This document shows positions 16,706-25,721 of a stretch of 64,000 nucleotides of DNA, piece by piece. Below the pieces are notes generated by a model. It saw only the letters and a program-made list of their open reading frames with translations. It was not told the origin of the DNA and ran no database searches. The DNA is from Pseudomonas sp. MN1F. Lineage in GTDB: Bacteria; Pseudomonadota; Gammaproteobacteria; Pseudomonadales; Pseudomonadaceae. The stretch's first letter is position 1. Each line of letters starts with the position of its first letter. Where the stretch lies: assembly GCF_009391885.1 (NCBI RefSeq), contig NZ_VZII01000037.1:62001-126000 (forward strand). Direction: 5' to 3'. The translations under genes and the position numbers were made by a program.

Positions 16706-18297
16706 AGACACTGTCACTCCCCGTTCGCCGGCAGTCCCTGCTTGCAGGGCTGCTGGCATTGCTGCTGTTCAGCGCCGGGGTGTATGGGCAGGCGCCGATC
16801 GGTTTCGACTCACGCTTCGTGCTGTTCGCCCAGGAAATGCTGCGCCATGGGCCAACGGTATTCCCGACTACCTACGGGCAGCCCTATGCCGACTACACCT
16901 CGCTTTCGACACTGTTCATCTGGCTGCTGTCGCTGCCGTTCGGCGCGGTCAACGGCCTGACTGCATGGCTGCCCAGTGCCATCGCTGGCGCGGTTATCGT
17001 GACCCTGATGTACCGGCTGCTGGCGCCGTTTTCGGTGCGTTGGGCGTGGAGCAGCATCGCCTTGCTGCTGCTGACGGTCACCTTCGTCAGCGAAGTCCGG
17101 GCCGTGTCGCAAGACCTCATGCTGGCAGCCGTCGCCTTCAGCGTGTTCTACCTGGGTTACGCCCACGACCAGCGGGCTGCCGGGCGGCGCTGGCCGTTGG
17201 TGTTCGTCTTGTTGCTGTTGGGCTTCGGTATTCGTGGGCCGATCGGCCTGGTGGTGCCAACCGGCTTGCTGTGCAGCTACTACTTGCTGACTGGCCAATG
17301 GCGACGGATGTTGCTGTTTGGGGGGCTGGCCAGCCTGCTGCTGGTCGCCAGTGTCGGCCTGCTGCTGTGGATGGCCAAGGCCAGCGGTGGCCAGGCGTTT
17401 CTCGATGACGTGATTCGCATGCAGTTCATGGGCCGCATGGACGGCAGCGAGGGTGCCAGTAGCCCGCTGTACTACTTCACCAGTGCGCTGGGCAACTATG
17501 CGCTGGCCTATCCACTGGCGTTGCTGGCATTGGTTGCCGCGTGGCTCTGCCGTGCGCAGCTGCAGGGGCCGGCGCTGCGCCTGGTCGGTTTCTGCGCAGC
17601 TGCGGCATTGCTGGTCATGGTCGGGCTGTCGATCCCGCAGGCCAAGAAGGCCCGCTACCTGCTGCCGATGCTGCCGATGGTTGCGATCATTGCCGCCTAC
17701 CCGTTCCAGGTGGCACAGGGGCGGCTGTTCGCCTGGCTGCGCGGTGCAATCCAGGGGCTATGGCTGCTGATGCCGGGGCTGATGATGATTGCCTTGCTGG
17801 TGGCTCAGCGCCGTTTCCCCGAGCAAACCGGTTCCATCACGCTACTGATGGTGGTGCTGGCGGGGTTGCAACTGTGGGCGCTGTCGCGCCTCGTGCAGCC
17901 ACGTTGGCGTGCCGAGATTACCGCTGGCTGTGCGGTCATGGCGTTGTGGCTGGTGTATGTCGCGGTGTTCGAACCGGTGGAGCGGCGCCTGTATGACACC
18001 CGCGGTTTCACCCAGGCAGTGCTCGCACAGGTGGCCCAGCGACCTGCCCCGCTGGTACTGCACCGCCTGGGCCAGGATGCCAAGGCCATCAAGTTCATGG
18101 TCAACCTCGACCAGGACCTGCAGCCACTGTTCACCGAGACCCCCGCGCAACTGCAGGCCGTGCAAGGGCCGGCGTGGCTGATGATGGACCGGCATGACTT
18201 GCAGGCCCTGCAAGGCACACCGATGCAAGCGCTGCAGCCGCAACTGAGCGGGCGCTTCGACAACAACGACTATGTGCTGGTGTATCTCGCACACTGA
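16702..18297 (+). CDS. ArnT-like GT-C membrane glycosyltransferase, ninth gene of the arn operon
   Basis: This 531-residue protein has about 11-12 hydrophobic helices and a C-terminal soluble domain of about 110 residues, the same plan as ArnT. The first periplasmic loop reads PIGFDSRFVLFAQEMLRHGPT, then YGQPYADYTSLSTLFIW. This parallels IPDETRYAQVSQEM and YFEKPAAGYWM in ArnT, but with the first acidic pair reduced to one aspartate. It starts with GTG at 16702, overlapping the ugd stop by 4 bases, so it is part of the arn transcript. It probably transfers a sugar from a polyprenyl phosphate donor, either Ara4N to another acceptor or a different sugar. Acceptor and donor are unknown. Confidence 0.8.
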   Translation: MKTLSLPVRRQSLLAGLLALLLFSAGVYGQAPIGFDSRFVLFAQEMLRHGPTVFPTTYGQPYADYTSLSTLFIWLLSLPFGAVNGLTAWLPSAIAGAVIVTLMYRLLAPFSVRWAWSSIALLLLTVTFVSEVRAVSQDLMLAAVAFSVFYLGYAHDQRAAGRRWPLVFVLLLLGFGIRGPIGLVVPTGLLCSYYLLTGQWRRMLLFGGLASLLLVASVGLLLWMAKASGGQAFLDDVIRMQFMGRMDGSEGASSPLYYFTSALGNYALAYPLALLALVAAWLCRAQLQGPALRLVGFCAAAALLVMVGLSIPQAKKARYLLPMLPMVAIIAAYPFQVAQGRLFAWLRGAIQGLWLLMPGLMMIALLVAQRRFPEQTGSITLLMVVLAGLQLWALSRLVQPRWRAEITAGCAVMALWLVYVAVFEPVERRLYDTRGFTQAVLAQVAQRPAPLVLHRLGQDAKAIKFMVNLDQDLQPLFTETPAQLQAVQGPAWLMMDRHDLQALQGTPMQALQPQLSGRFDNNDYVLVYLAH

Positions 18298-18315
18298 ACA
18301 ACAGCCGAGGCCAGC

Positions 18316-18630
18316 CTACACCTTGCGAGCGCGCAAGCGCTCGTGATACCGCCCGCCCAATGCACCGCCCCAAGGCATGATCAGGCCGATCACCAGCAGC
18401 ACGATCAGCAGCGTGGCCCCTTCGAACGGGCTGAAGAATTCCAGTACGGCGCAGCCCAGGGTCAACAGCAACCCAAGCACCGTCAAGGCGTCCGGTCTGA
18501 GCACCGGGCAGTCGCTGCTTGCCACTGAGGGGTGGAGAAAACCCACCAGCCACAGGTAAAGCCAGCTGACCACGGATGCGATGAACAACGCCAGAAACAA
18601 CAAGTGATGACCAAACATCGAAGTGTGCAT
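18316..18630 (-). CDS. Small membrane protein of unknown function
   Basis: This 104-residue protein has three hydrophobic segments (HHLLFLALFIASVVSWLYLW; ALTVLGLLLTLGCAVLEFF; TLLIVLLVIGLIMPWGGALG) and a basic tail (RYHERLRARKV), which suggests an inner-membrane protein with its C-terminus inside. It converges on the arn operon, whose last stop lies 19 bases away. The 143 bases between it and fetA must hold divergent promoters. No family recognised. Confidence 0.6.
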   Translation of the reverse strand: MHTSMFGHHLLFLALFIASVVSWLYLWLVGFLHPSVASSDCPVLRPDALTVLGLLLTLGCAVLEFFSPFEGATLLIVLLVIGLIMPWGGALGGRYHERLRARKV

Positions 18631-18773
18631 GATGGGCAGCCCTGCTCAAGTATGCATGTAGCGCTAGCGCTGGTTTAAGCCATTCAAAGTGAAAGTTCTG
18701 TCAAAAAAACCTGAGCGCGTGACGGGACTGCTTAAAATGTCGTTTTCCCATTCGGCGTCAAGGAACCTCACCA

Positions 18774-19469
18774 TTGAAAGGCCTGCAGAACTCTCACGCC
18801 GAAGCGGTCCTGCTCGAGGCCAGGCAGCTGGGCCGTGTCGATCTGCAGACCCAGGCCACCTTGCTCGCGCCCACCGATTTTTCACTGCACGCTGGCGAAC
18901 GCCTGGCGCTCATTGGTGCGTCGGGTTCGGGCAAGAGTGTCTTGCTGCGCGCCCTGGCCCTGCTGGATGCGCCCAGCTCAGGTGAAGTGCTGTGGCTGGG
19001 CGAGCCGGTGACAGCGCCACTGATACCGCATTTTCGCTCCCGCGCCTGTTACCTGAGCCAACGCGCCGCGCTGGTGGAGGGCAGTGTCATGGACAACTTG
19101 CGGCTACCCTTCACGCTCAAGCACAACCGCCAGTACCGCTTCGATGCCGACACGGCGGCGCGCCTTCTGGCGCTGGCCGGCAAGCCGCGCAGTTTCCTGG
19201 ACAAGGCCGGCACCGACCTGTCCGGTGGCGAGGCGCAGCTGGCCGCACTGGTGCGCGCCCTGCTGCTGACGCCACAGGTGCTGTTGCTCGACGAGCCGAC
19301 CTCGGCGCTCGACCCGCAATCGGTGGCTGGCGTTGAAACGCTGGTAATGAACTGGCTCGACGAATCCCCCAACGATCGCGCGTTGCTGTGGATCACCCAC
19401 GATCATGCGCAAGCCCGGCGCATCAGTACGCGCACCTTGACGATGCACCAAGGCGCCCTGTCGAAATGA
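18774..19469 (+). CDS. fetA: ABC transporter ATP-binding protein, FetA/YbbL type
   Basis: This 231-residue ATPase has Walker A GASGSGKS (residues 48-55), the signature DLSGGEAQ (about 150-157) and Walker B VLLLDEPTSALDP. The immediately overlapping permease is a FetB/YbbM homologue, which makes this the ATPase of the putative iron exporter FetAB, linked in E. coli to iron homeostasis under oxidative stress. The start is a TTG at 18774 preceded by AAGGA, since no ATG is available at the right place. The Q-loop and the H-loop (WITHDHAQ) are present, so it should be active. Confidence 0.82.
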   Translation: MKGLQNSHAEAVLLEARQLGRVDLQTQATLLAPTDFSLHAGERLALIGASGSGKSVLLRALALLDAPSSGEVLWLGEPVTAPLIPHFRSRACYLSQRAALVEGSVMDNLRLPFTLKHNRQYRFDADTAARLLALAGKPRSFLDKAGTDLSGGEAQLAALVRALLLTPQVLLLDEPTSALDPQSVAGVETLVMNWLDESPNDRALLWITHDHAQARRISTRTLTMHQGALSK

Positions 19470-20260
19470 ACTACCACAACCTTGCCTACACCGACGTGGC
19501 GATTGCCGCTGCGCTGATCCTGGTCAACGGCCTGCTGTCGCTGCTATTGAAGCTGCAACTGGAACGCCAGCTGCTCTGGGCGTCACTGCGAACCATCACC
19601 CAGCTGTTGGCCATCGGCTACATCCTCGGCTGGGTGTTCCAGCATGCGCAGTGGTACATCGTGCTGCCGCTGATGCTGAGCATGACCCTGATTGCCGGGT
19701 TTTCAGCGGCCGGCAGGGGCCAGCATCGCCATCGCGGGCTGTTGGCCGACAGCGTGTTGTCGGTCGGGCTGAGTGCCTGGCTGGTCACGGCCATCGGCCT
19801 GTTCGTGGTGCTGCGCGTGCGCCCCTGGTACGAGCCGCAATACGCCATTCCCATTCTTGGCATGATCCTCGGCAATACCCTGACCGCCGTAGCCTTGGGC
19901 ATTGACCGCATGACCCGTGAGCTGAGCGCCCAGCGGCCCGTAGTGGACATGATTCTGTCGCTGGGTGGTACGCGCTGGGAGGCGGCACGTGCCGCAGCGA
20001 GCCAGGCACTGAAGGCCGGCATGATGCCGACGCTGAACCAGATGTCGGTGGTGGGTATCGTCAGCCTGCCGGGCATGATGACCGGGCAGATACTGGCCGG
20101 GCAGCAGCCTGGGGACGCGGTGCGCTACCAGATCGTGATCATGTTCCTGATTGCCGCAGCGTCGGCGCTGGGCACGGTGTGTGCCGTGCTGATGACCTTC
20201 AACCGGCTGTTTTCACCCGCCCACCAGTTCATGGCGCACAAGCTGGCCCGACGTAGCTGA
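19466..20260 (+). CDS. fetB: ABC transporter permease, FetB/YbbM type
   Basis: This 264-residue protein belongs to UPF0014, with seven predicted transmembrane helices. It contains the family's signature region ILGMILGNTLTAVALGIDR and LGGTRWEAARAAASQALKAG (coupling helix), followed by MLNQMSVVGIVSLPGMMTGQ-type sequence (here TLNQMSVVGIVSLPGMMTGQ). It overlaps fetA by 4 bases. It ends 10 bases from the end of the convergent paaX, with no evident terminator between. Role: membrane component of a proposed iron exporter. Confidence 0.85.
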   Translation: MNYHNLAYTDVAIAAALILVNGLLSLLLKLQLERQLLWASLRTITQLLAIGYILGWVFQHAQWYIVLPLMLSMTLIAGFSAAGRGQHRHRGLLADSVLSVGLSAWLVTAIGLFVVLRVRPWYEPQYAIPILGMILGNTLTAVALGIDRMTRELSAQRPVVDMILSLGGTRWEAARAAASQALKAGMMPTLNQMSVVGIVSLPGMMTGQILAGQQPGDAVRYQIVIMFLIAAASALGTVCAVLMTFNRLFSPAHQFMAHKLARRS

Positions 20261-20270
20261 GCGCTCAGGG

Positions 20271-21194
20271 TCAGGCCAGGCCACCAAAGCGCTTGTAAAA
20301 GTTCTCGTTCACATCGGGCAGTGGCCCGTCGGCGGTTTCCAGGGCGCTGTTGAGCCAGGTTTCCGCCTTGGCGCAGACCAGGCGATACAGGTTGCGGCAC
20401 AGCTGGCGGGCGGCGCGGCCCTCCCAGTCACCGGGCAGCAATTCGTCCGGCAGTTGCGGGTCACGCAGCAGCAAGCGGCGGTATTCGTGGATCAACAAGG
20501 TCCGCGCCAGGAAGCAATCCTGAGCATCGAGCTCGTCCTGCTCCTTCAGGCTCTGCCACAACGGCCGGAACAGCTGGATGAACTCGCTGTACTGCTGGCC
20601 AAGCTCGTCGATACGCCAGCTCTCCCGCACCTGGGCGCGCATGGCCTTGGAGGCCAGCACTTCCTGGGTATGGGTTTCGAAGACGATGCTGTCGTCGCTG
20701 GCCTCCAGCTCGCGCAAGGTGGCAGCCAGGTCGCCGCGATCGGCCCGTGGGCAGCCCAGCAGGTTCGGCGCCATCGCACCGAAACCTTGCCATTCCAGCT
20801 CTTCGCGCACGGCCTTGCGTTTGCCGGCATCGAGCTGAGACAGCAACACCAGCGTCCAGGCACCGTCCCAGGCCGGTTGGCTTGGGCTGTAGACGCGCTT
20901 GAAGGCTTTTTCGAAACGCCGCCGCCCGGTGCCGGTCAGGCTGTAGTAACTGCGGCGCCCGACCTTCTCGGCGGTCAGCCAATCTTCCTTGGTCAGGCGA
21001 AAGATCGACGTGCGGATCAGCCGTTCGTTGATGCCGATTGGCTCCAGCAGGTTGATCAGGCTGCCCAGCCAGACCGTGCCGCCATGGGGTTCGATGGCAT
21101 CACCGTAGAGGGTGATGATCAGCGAACTGGCACGGATCGGCGTCTGCTCCTGGAAGCGGGTGATCAGGTTGTTCAGCGGAACGAGGTTGCTCAT
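20271..21194 (-). CDS. paaX: Phenylacetyl-CoA-responsive transcriptional repressor PaaX
   Basis: PaaX represses the paa genes and is released by phenylacetyl-CoA. The 307-residue length equals that of other PaaX proteins. The N-terminal winged-helix region reads TPIRASSLIITLYGDAIEPHGGTVWLGSLINLLEPIGINERLIRTSIFRL (about residues 19-68), and the central and C-terminal PaaX domains follow (QGFGAMAPNLLGCPR; the DCFLARTLLIHEYRRLLLRDPQLPDELLP core). The frame continues upstream to 21275, but the ATG at 21194 gives the family N-terminus. It lies 77 bases downstream of paaY in the same direction, so the two are probably co-transcribed. Confidence 0.93.
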   Translation of the reverse strand: MSNLVPLNNLITRFQEQTPIRASSLIITLYGDAIEPHGGTVWLGSLINLLEPIGINERLIRTSIFRLTKEDWLTAEKVGRRSYYSLTGTGRRRFEKAFKRVYSPSQPAWDGAWTLVLLSQLDAGKRKAVREELEWQGFGAMAPNLLGCPRADRGDLAATLRELEASDDSIVFETHTQEVLASKAMRAQVRESWRIDELGQQYSEFIQLFRPLWQSLKEQDELDAQDCFLARTLLIHEYRRLLLRDPQLPDELLPGDWEGRAARQLCRNLYRLVCAKAETWLNSALETADGPLPDVNENFYKRFGGLA

Positions 21195-21271
21195 GGACGA
21201 ACTGCGCGCATTGAAAGCACCGACTATACCTGTGCGACGGGTCGCCTGACCATGCCGCGACGCCGGCAGGT

Positions 21272-21871
21272 TCATGCGCCCGCCTCGCCTTTGGGCCGCA
21301 AGCCTCTGTCACCCATGCGCGGGCGCTGTGCTTCGGCGGCGGTCAGCGGTGGGCATTCCACCATCGTTGCCATGCAGCGCTGGCTCAGCTGCTGGTATTC
21401 GGCAGTGCCACGCTGCTTCCAGCTCAGCTCCTGCTCGGTCAGTGGGCGTTTGACCTGGGCTGGCGCACCCATCACCAGGCTCTGTTCGGGGCACTCGAAG
21501 CCGGCTTTGACAAACGCCGTGGCACCGACGATGCAACGTGGCGCTATGTGAGCGCCATCCATGACCACAGCATTCATGCCGATCAGGGCGTCTGCGCCGA
21601 CGCGGCAGCCATGCAGCACCGCGCCGTGGCCGACATGGCCATTGCGCTCGATGACCGTGTCACCGCCGGGGAAGCCATGCATGACGCAGGTGTCCTGCAA
21701 GTTCGCGCCTTCCTCCAGCACGATGCGCCCGAAATCACCACGCAGGGACGCCAACGGCCCCACATAGCAGCGCGGGCCGACGATGACGTCACCGATCAGC
21801 ACGGCACTTGGGTGCACATAAGCCGTGGGGTCGACCACCGGGGTCAGGCCGTCGAGTCGATAGCAAGGCAT
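21272..21871 (-). CDS. paaY: Phenylacetate degradation thioesterase/hexapeptide protein PaaY
   Basis: This 199-residue left-handed beta-helix protein of the gamma-carbonic-anhydrase/hexapeptide family has repeats such as VLIGDVIVGPRCYVGP and the metal-binding histidines in HGFPGGDTVIERNGHVGHGAVLHGC (residues about 65-90). PaaY is reported to hydrolyse dead-end ring-CoA adducts and so protect the pathway from inhibition. It is divergent from paaF across 278 bases holding the predicted promoters and PaaX-type motifs. Confidence 0.92.
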   Translation of the reverse strand: MPCYRLDGLTPVVDPTAYVHPSAVLIGDVIVGPRCYVGPLASLRGDFGRIVLEEGANLQDTCVMHGFPGGDTVIERNGHVGHGAVLHGCRVGADALIGMNAVVMDGAHIAPRCIVGATAFVKAGFECPEQSLVMGAPAQVKRPLTEQELSWKQRGTAEYQQLSQRCMATMVECPPLTAAEAQRPRMGDRGLRPKGEAGA

Positions 21872-21902
21872 ATCATTTCTCCGTTATTTTCTATTGATAA
21901 AT

Positions 21903-21919
21903 TTTTTGTGTATCGCAAA
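21903..21919. promoter_or_regulatory. PaaX-type operator motif (extra copy in the paaY leader)
   Basis: TTTTTGTGTATCGCAAA contains the same TGTATCGC core as the elements inside the predicted paaF and paaA promoters. It lies between the predicted paaY -10 and the paaY start. Assigned by similarity to the other copies in the window; binding is inferred. Confidence 0.5.
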
Positions 21920-21987
21920 CAGATGCGGCGCAGAACCCAGCACAAGCCGCATTTTATCTAGTCTTTAGCCGTAACTGCATAGCGGCC

Positions 21988-22016
21988 AACATAAAACGAG
22001 ATACACAAAAACACAA
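21988..22016 (-). promoter_or_regulatory. Predicted sigma-70 promoter of paaYX with PaaX-type operator
   Basis: On the minus strand TTGTGT (22016-22011) and TATGTT (21993-21988) are separated by 17 bases. The spacer contains TTGTGTATCTCG, a variant of the TGTATCGC element. The layout of element within spacer is the same as in the paaF and paaA promoters. Confidence 0.5.
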
Positions 22017-22044
22017 TTGCTATTGCGTTGATGTATCGCATAAT
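22017..22044 (+). promoter_or_regulatory. Predicted sigma-70 promoter of paaFGHIJK with PaaX-type operator
   Basis: TTGCTA (22017-22022) and CATAAT (22039-22044) are separated by 16 bases, with GATGTATCGC in the spacer. The transcript would start about 100 bases before paaF. The element is directly adjacent to the divergent paaY promoter, so one repressor region could control both. Confidence 0.55.
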
Positions 22045-22149
22045 GCATATACTGATCGCACCTGGGCAGGCCCCGCCGCCGCCCCTGCAGACAATTCCAA
22101 TAAATGCCGGCCTCGCGAAGTGCCGTGCGAGCAGCCTGAGGACCCCGAC

Positions 22150-22923
<774 letters not shown>

Positions 22924-22961
22924 GTCGCCCACTCCCCATCGACTGATCGAGCGAGTCCATC

Positions 22962-23753
22962 ATGACTTTCGAGCACATTGTGTTTTCCATCGAGGACGGC
23001 GTGGCCTTCCTCGCCCTGAACCGCCCCGAGCAACTCAACAGCTTCAACACGCAGATGCACCTGGAAGTGCGCGAAGCCCTCAAGCAGGTACGCCAGAGCC
23101 GCGCGGCCCGGGTGCTGCTGCTGACCGGTGAAGGCCGCGGCTTTTGCGCCGGCCAGGACCTGTCCGATCGCAACGTTGCGCCAGGCGCGGACATGCCCGA
23201 CCTGGGCGAGTCCATCGACAGGTTCTACAACCCGCTGGTGCGCACCCTGCGCGACCTGCCAGTGCCGGTGATCTGCGCCGTCAATGGCGTGGCTGCCGGT
23301 GCCGGCGCCAACCTCCCGCTGGCCTGCGACCTGGTGCTAGCCGCCCGTTCGGCCAGCTTCATCCAGGCGTTCTGCAAGATCGGCCTGGTGCCGGATTCTG
23401 GCGGTACCTGGCTGTTGCCTCGCCTGGTCGGCATGGCCCGGGCCAAGGCGCTGGCCATGCTTGGCGAGCGCCTGAGCGCGGAGCAGGCCGAGCGCTGGGG
23501 CTTGATCCACCGTGTGGTCGATGATGCCGAGCTGCGCGACGAGGCACTTGCCCTCGCCCGCCACCTGGCCACTCAGCCGACTTACGGCCTGGCCCTGATC
23601 AAACGCAGCCTCAACGCCAGCTTCGACAACGGTTTCGACCAGCAGCTGGAGCTTGAGCGCGACCTGCAACGGCTGGCCGGGCGCAGCGAGGACTACCGTG
23701 AAGGCGTGAGCGCCTTCATGAACAAGCGCACGCCTGCATTCAAGGGGCGCTGA
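22962..23753 (+). CDS. paaG: 1,2-epoxyphenylacetyl-CoA isomerase
   Basis: PaaG isomerises ring-1,2-epoxyphenylacetyl-CoA to the seven-membered oxepin-CoA and also shifts double bonds downstream. This 263-residue crotonase-fold protein lacks the two hydratase glutamates (NGVAAGAGANLPL in place of the first). It keeps the catalytic aspartate, D145 in GLVPDSGGTW, which is diagnostic for PaaG over hydratases. The oxyanion motif is GFCAGQDLSDR. The gene follows paaF directly and is separated from paaH by 2 bases. Confidence 0.93.
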   Translation: MTFEHIVFSIEDGVAFLALNRPEQLNSFNTQMHLEVREALKQVRQSRAARVLLLTGEGRGFCAGQDLSDRNVAPGADMPDLGESIDRFYNPLVRTLRDLPVPVICAVNGVAAGAGANLPLACDLVLAARSASFIQAFCKIGLVPDSGGTWLLPRLVGMARAKALAMLGERLSAEQAERWGLIHRVVDDAELRDEALALARHLATQPTYGLALIKRSLNASFDNGFDQQLELERDLQRLAGRSEDYREGVSAFMNKRTPAFKGR

Positions 23754-23755
23754 GC

Positions 23756-25273
23756 ATGAGTGCACTGAACAGCAACGCCTTGGTGGCAGTCATCGGCGCA
23801 GGCGCCATGGGGGCAGGTATTGCCCAGCTCGCGGCCCAGGCCGGCCACCCGGTAAAGCTCTATGACAACCGGCCAGGTGCCGCCGCCCAGGCAGTCGCCG
23901 GTATCGACCGCCAGCTCGGGCGCCTGGTGGAAAAAGGCACATTGCAGCCAGAAGCACGCGAAGCCATCAGCGCACGCCTGCAGCCGGTCGAGGCGATCGA
24001 AACCCTGGCCGACGCCCGCCTGGTGATCGAGGCCATCGTCGAGAACCTGCAGGTCAAGCAGCAGTTGCTGCAGCAACTGGAAGGCCTGTGCGCCGAGGAC
24101 TGCATCCTGGCCAGCAACACCTCGTCGCTGTCGATCACCAGCCTCGCGGCTGACCTGCAACGGCCGCAACAGGTGGTCGGCATGCACTTCTTCAATCCGG
24201 CGCCGCTGATGGCGCTGGTGGAAATCGTTTCCGGCCTGGCGACCGCGCCCGGTATCGCCAGCACGCTCTATGACACCGCCAAAGCCTGGGGCAAGAAGCC
24301 TGTGCACACGCGCTCCACCCCCGGTTTCATTGTCAACCGCGTGGCTCGGCCGTTCTATGCCGAAAGCCTGCGGCTGCTGCAGGAAGGCGCTGGCGATTGC
24401 GCGACGCTGGATGCCCTGCTGCGCGATGCCGGCGGCTTTCGCATGGGCGCGTTCGAGCTGACCGACCTGATCGGCCACGACGTCAACTACGCCGTTACCT
24501 GCTCGGTATTCGACGCCTTTTATGGCGACTTCCGCTTCCAGCCCTCACTGGTGCAAAAAGAACTGGTGGATGCCGGGCGCCTGGGGCGCAAGAGCGGCCA
24601 AGGTTTCTACAGTTACGCAGAGGGCGCCGAACGCCCGCCGGCGGCGCAGTTGCATAGCCAGGCAAGCGCCGAATGCTGCGTGGTCGAAGGCAGCCTGGGC
24701 GTCCTGCAGCCGCTGGTCGCGCGGTTGCGGGACAGTGGCCTGGCCATCACCGAGCGAGCGGGCAACGGCCTGTTGCGTGCCGGTGATGCCACCCTGGCCC
24801 TGTCCGACGGCCGCCTGGCCAGCCAGCGGGCCCGGGAAGAGGGGCTGCGCAACCTGGTGCTGGTCGACCTCGCGCTGGACTACCAGGCCGCCACACGCAT
24901 TGCCATCAGCTGGTCGGTCGACACCACGGCCGAAGCACGCGACCAGGCGGTAGCGCTGCTGCAGCGCGCCGGCCTGAAAGTGACCGGCATCGCCGACCTG
25001 CCTGGCCTGGTGGTGCTGCGCAGCGTGGCCATGCTCGCCAACGAAGCGGCCGATGCGGTGCTGCAGGGCGTCGGCAGCGCCGCAGATATCGACCTGGCCA
25101 TGTGTGCCGGGGTCAATTACCCCCGTGGCCCGTTGGCCTGGGCCGAGCAGATTGGCGTCGGCTACACCCTGCGCGTGCTGGAAAACCTGCAAGCCAGCTA
25201 CGGCGAAAGCCGCTACCGGCCTTCCCTGCTGCTGCGCCGCTGCGCCGAACAAGGAGCGAACCTGCATGACTGA
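23756..25273 (+). CDS. paaH: 3-hydroxyadipyl-CoA dehydrogenase
   Basis: PaaH oxidises 3-hydroxyadipyl-CoA to 3-oxoadipyl-CoA with NAD+. The 505-residue protein has an N-terminal Rossmann domain (VAVIGAGAMGAGIAQLAAQAG, residues 10-30), the 3HCDH signature MHFFNPAPLMALVEIV, and TPGFIVNRVARPFYAESLRLL. Two C-terminal 3HCDH domains follow (about 190-290 and 405-500), matching the long bacterial form. The start ATG at 23756 follows the paaG stop at once. Its last codons overlap paaI by 8 bases. Confidence 0.93.
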   Translation: MSALNSNALVAVIGAGAMGAGIAQLAAQAGHPVKLYDNRPGAAAQAVAGIDRQLGRLVEKGTLQPEAREAISARLQPVEAIETLADARLVIEAIVENLQVKQQLLQQLEGLCAEDCILASNTSSLSITSLAADLQRPQQVVGMHFFNPAPLMALVEIVSGLATAPGIASTLYDTAKAWGKKPVHTRSTPGFIVNRVARPFYAESLRLLQEGAGDCATLDALLRDAGGFRMGAFELTDLIGHDVNYAVTCSVFDAFYGDFRFQPSLVQKELVDAGRLGRKSGQGFYSYAEGAERPPAAQLHSQASAECCVVEGSLGVLQPLVARLRDSGLAITERAGNGLLRAGDATLALSDGRLASQRAREEGLRNLVLVDLALDYQAATRIAISWSVDTTAEARDQAVALLQRAGLKVTGIADLPGLVVLRSVAMLANEAADAVLQGVGSAADIDLAMCAGVNYPRGPLAWAEQIGVGYTLRVLENLQASYGESRYRPSLLLRRCAEQGANLHD

Positions 25274-25721
25274 GCTGCAGCGTAATCCCGAAGAGCTGGC
25301 CCAGGCCTGTGCCGACGCCCTGTACTCCCGCGACCCGGCCACCCAGGGCCTGGGCATCACCTTGCTCGACGTCGGCCCAGGCCGGGCGCGCCTGAGCATG
25401 CCGGTGCGCGCCGACATGCTGCAGGGCCACGGCACGTGCCACGGCGGCTTCCTGTTCGCCCTGGCCGATTCGGCCTTTGCCTTTGCCTGCAACAGCCAGG
25501 ACAAGGCCACGGTCGCCCAGGGCTGCAGCATCGACTATGTCGCCCCGGCGCTGCCGGGCGACGTGCTCACCGCCGCGGCCGTCGAACTCAGCCGCAAAGG
25601 CCGTACCGGCCTGTACGACGTGCGCATACAAAACCAGCGTGGCGAGCTGATCGCCCTGCTGCGCGGCAAATCCTACCAAGTGCGCGGCACCGTGCTCGCG
25701 CAGGAGACCCAAGATGATTGA
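25266..25721 (+). CDS. paaI: Hydroxyphenylacetyl-CoA thioesterase PaaI
   Basis: PaaI is a hot-dog fold acyl-CoA thioesterase that hydrolyses ring-hydroxylated phenylacetyl-CoA side products, releasing trapped CoA. The 151-residue protein carries the signature GTCHGGFLFALADSAFAFACN, including the conserved glycine-rich turn and catalytic aspartate (about residues 57-77). It starts inside the end of paaH and its end overlaps paaJ by 8 bases, which implies coupled translation. Confidence 0.9.
   Translation: MTELQRNPEELAQACADALYSRDPATQGLGITLLDVGPGRARLSMPVRADMLQGHGTCHGGFLFALADSAFAFACNSQDKATVAQGCSIDYVAPALPGDVLTAAAVELSRKGRTGLYDVRIQNQRGELIALLRGKSYQVRGTVLAQETQDD

Noticed and set aside
20271..21275. 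A longer paaX start at 21275
   Set aside because: The extra 27 residues are not PaaX-like and would overlap the paaY end. The ATG at 21194 matches the 307-residue family length.
22030..22062. A second -35/-10 pair TTGATG...ACTGAT for paaF
   Set aside because: The pair TTGCTA/CATAAT, 16 bases apart, fits better and places the operator in the spacer, as at paaA.
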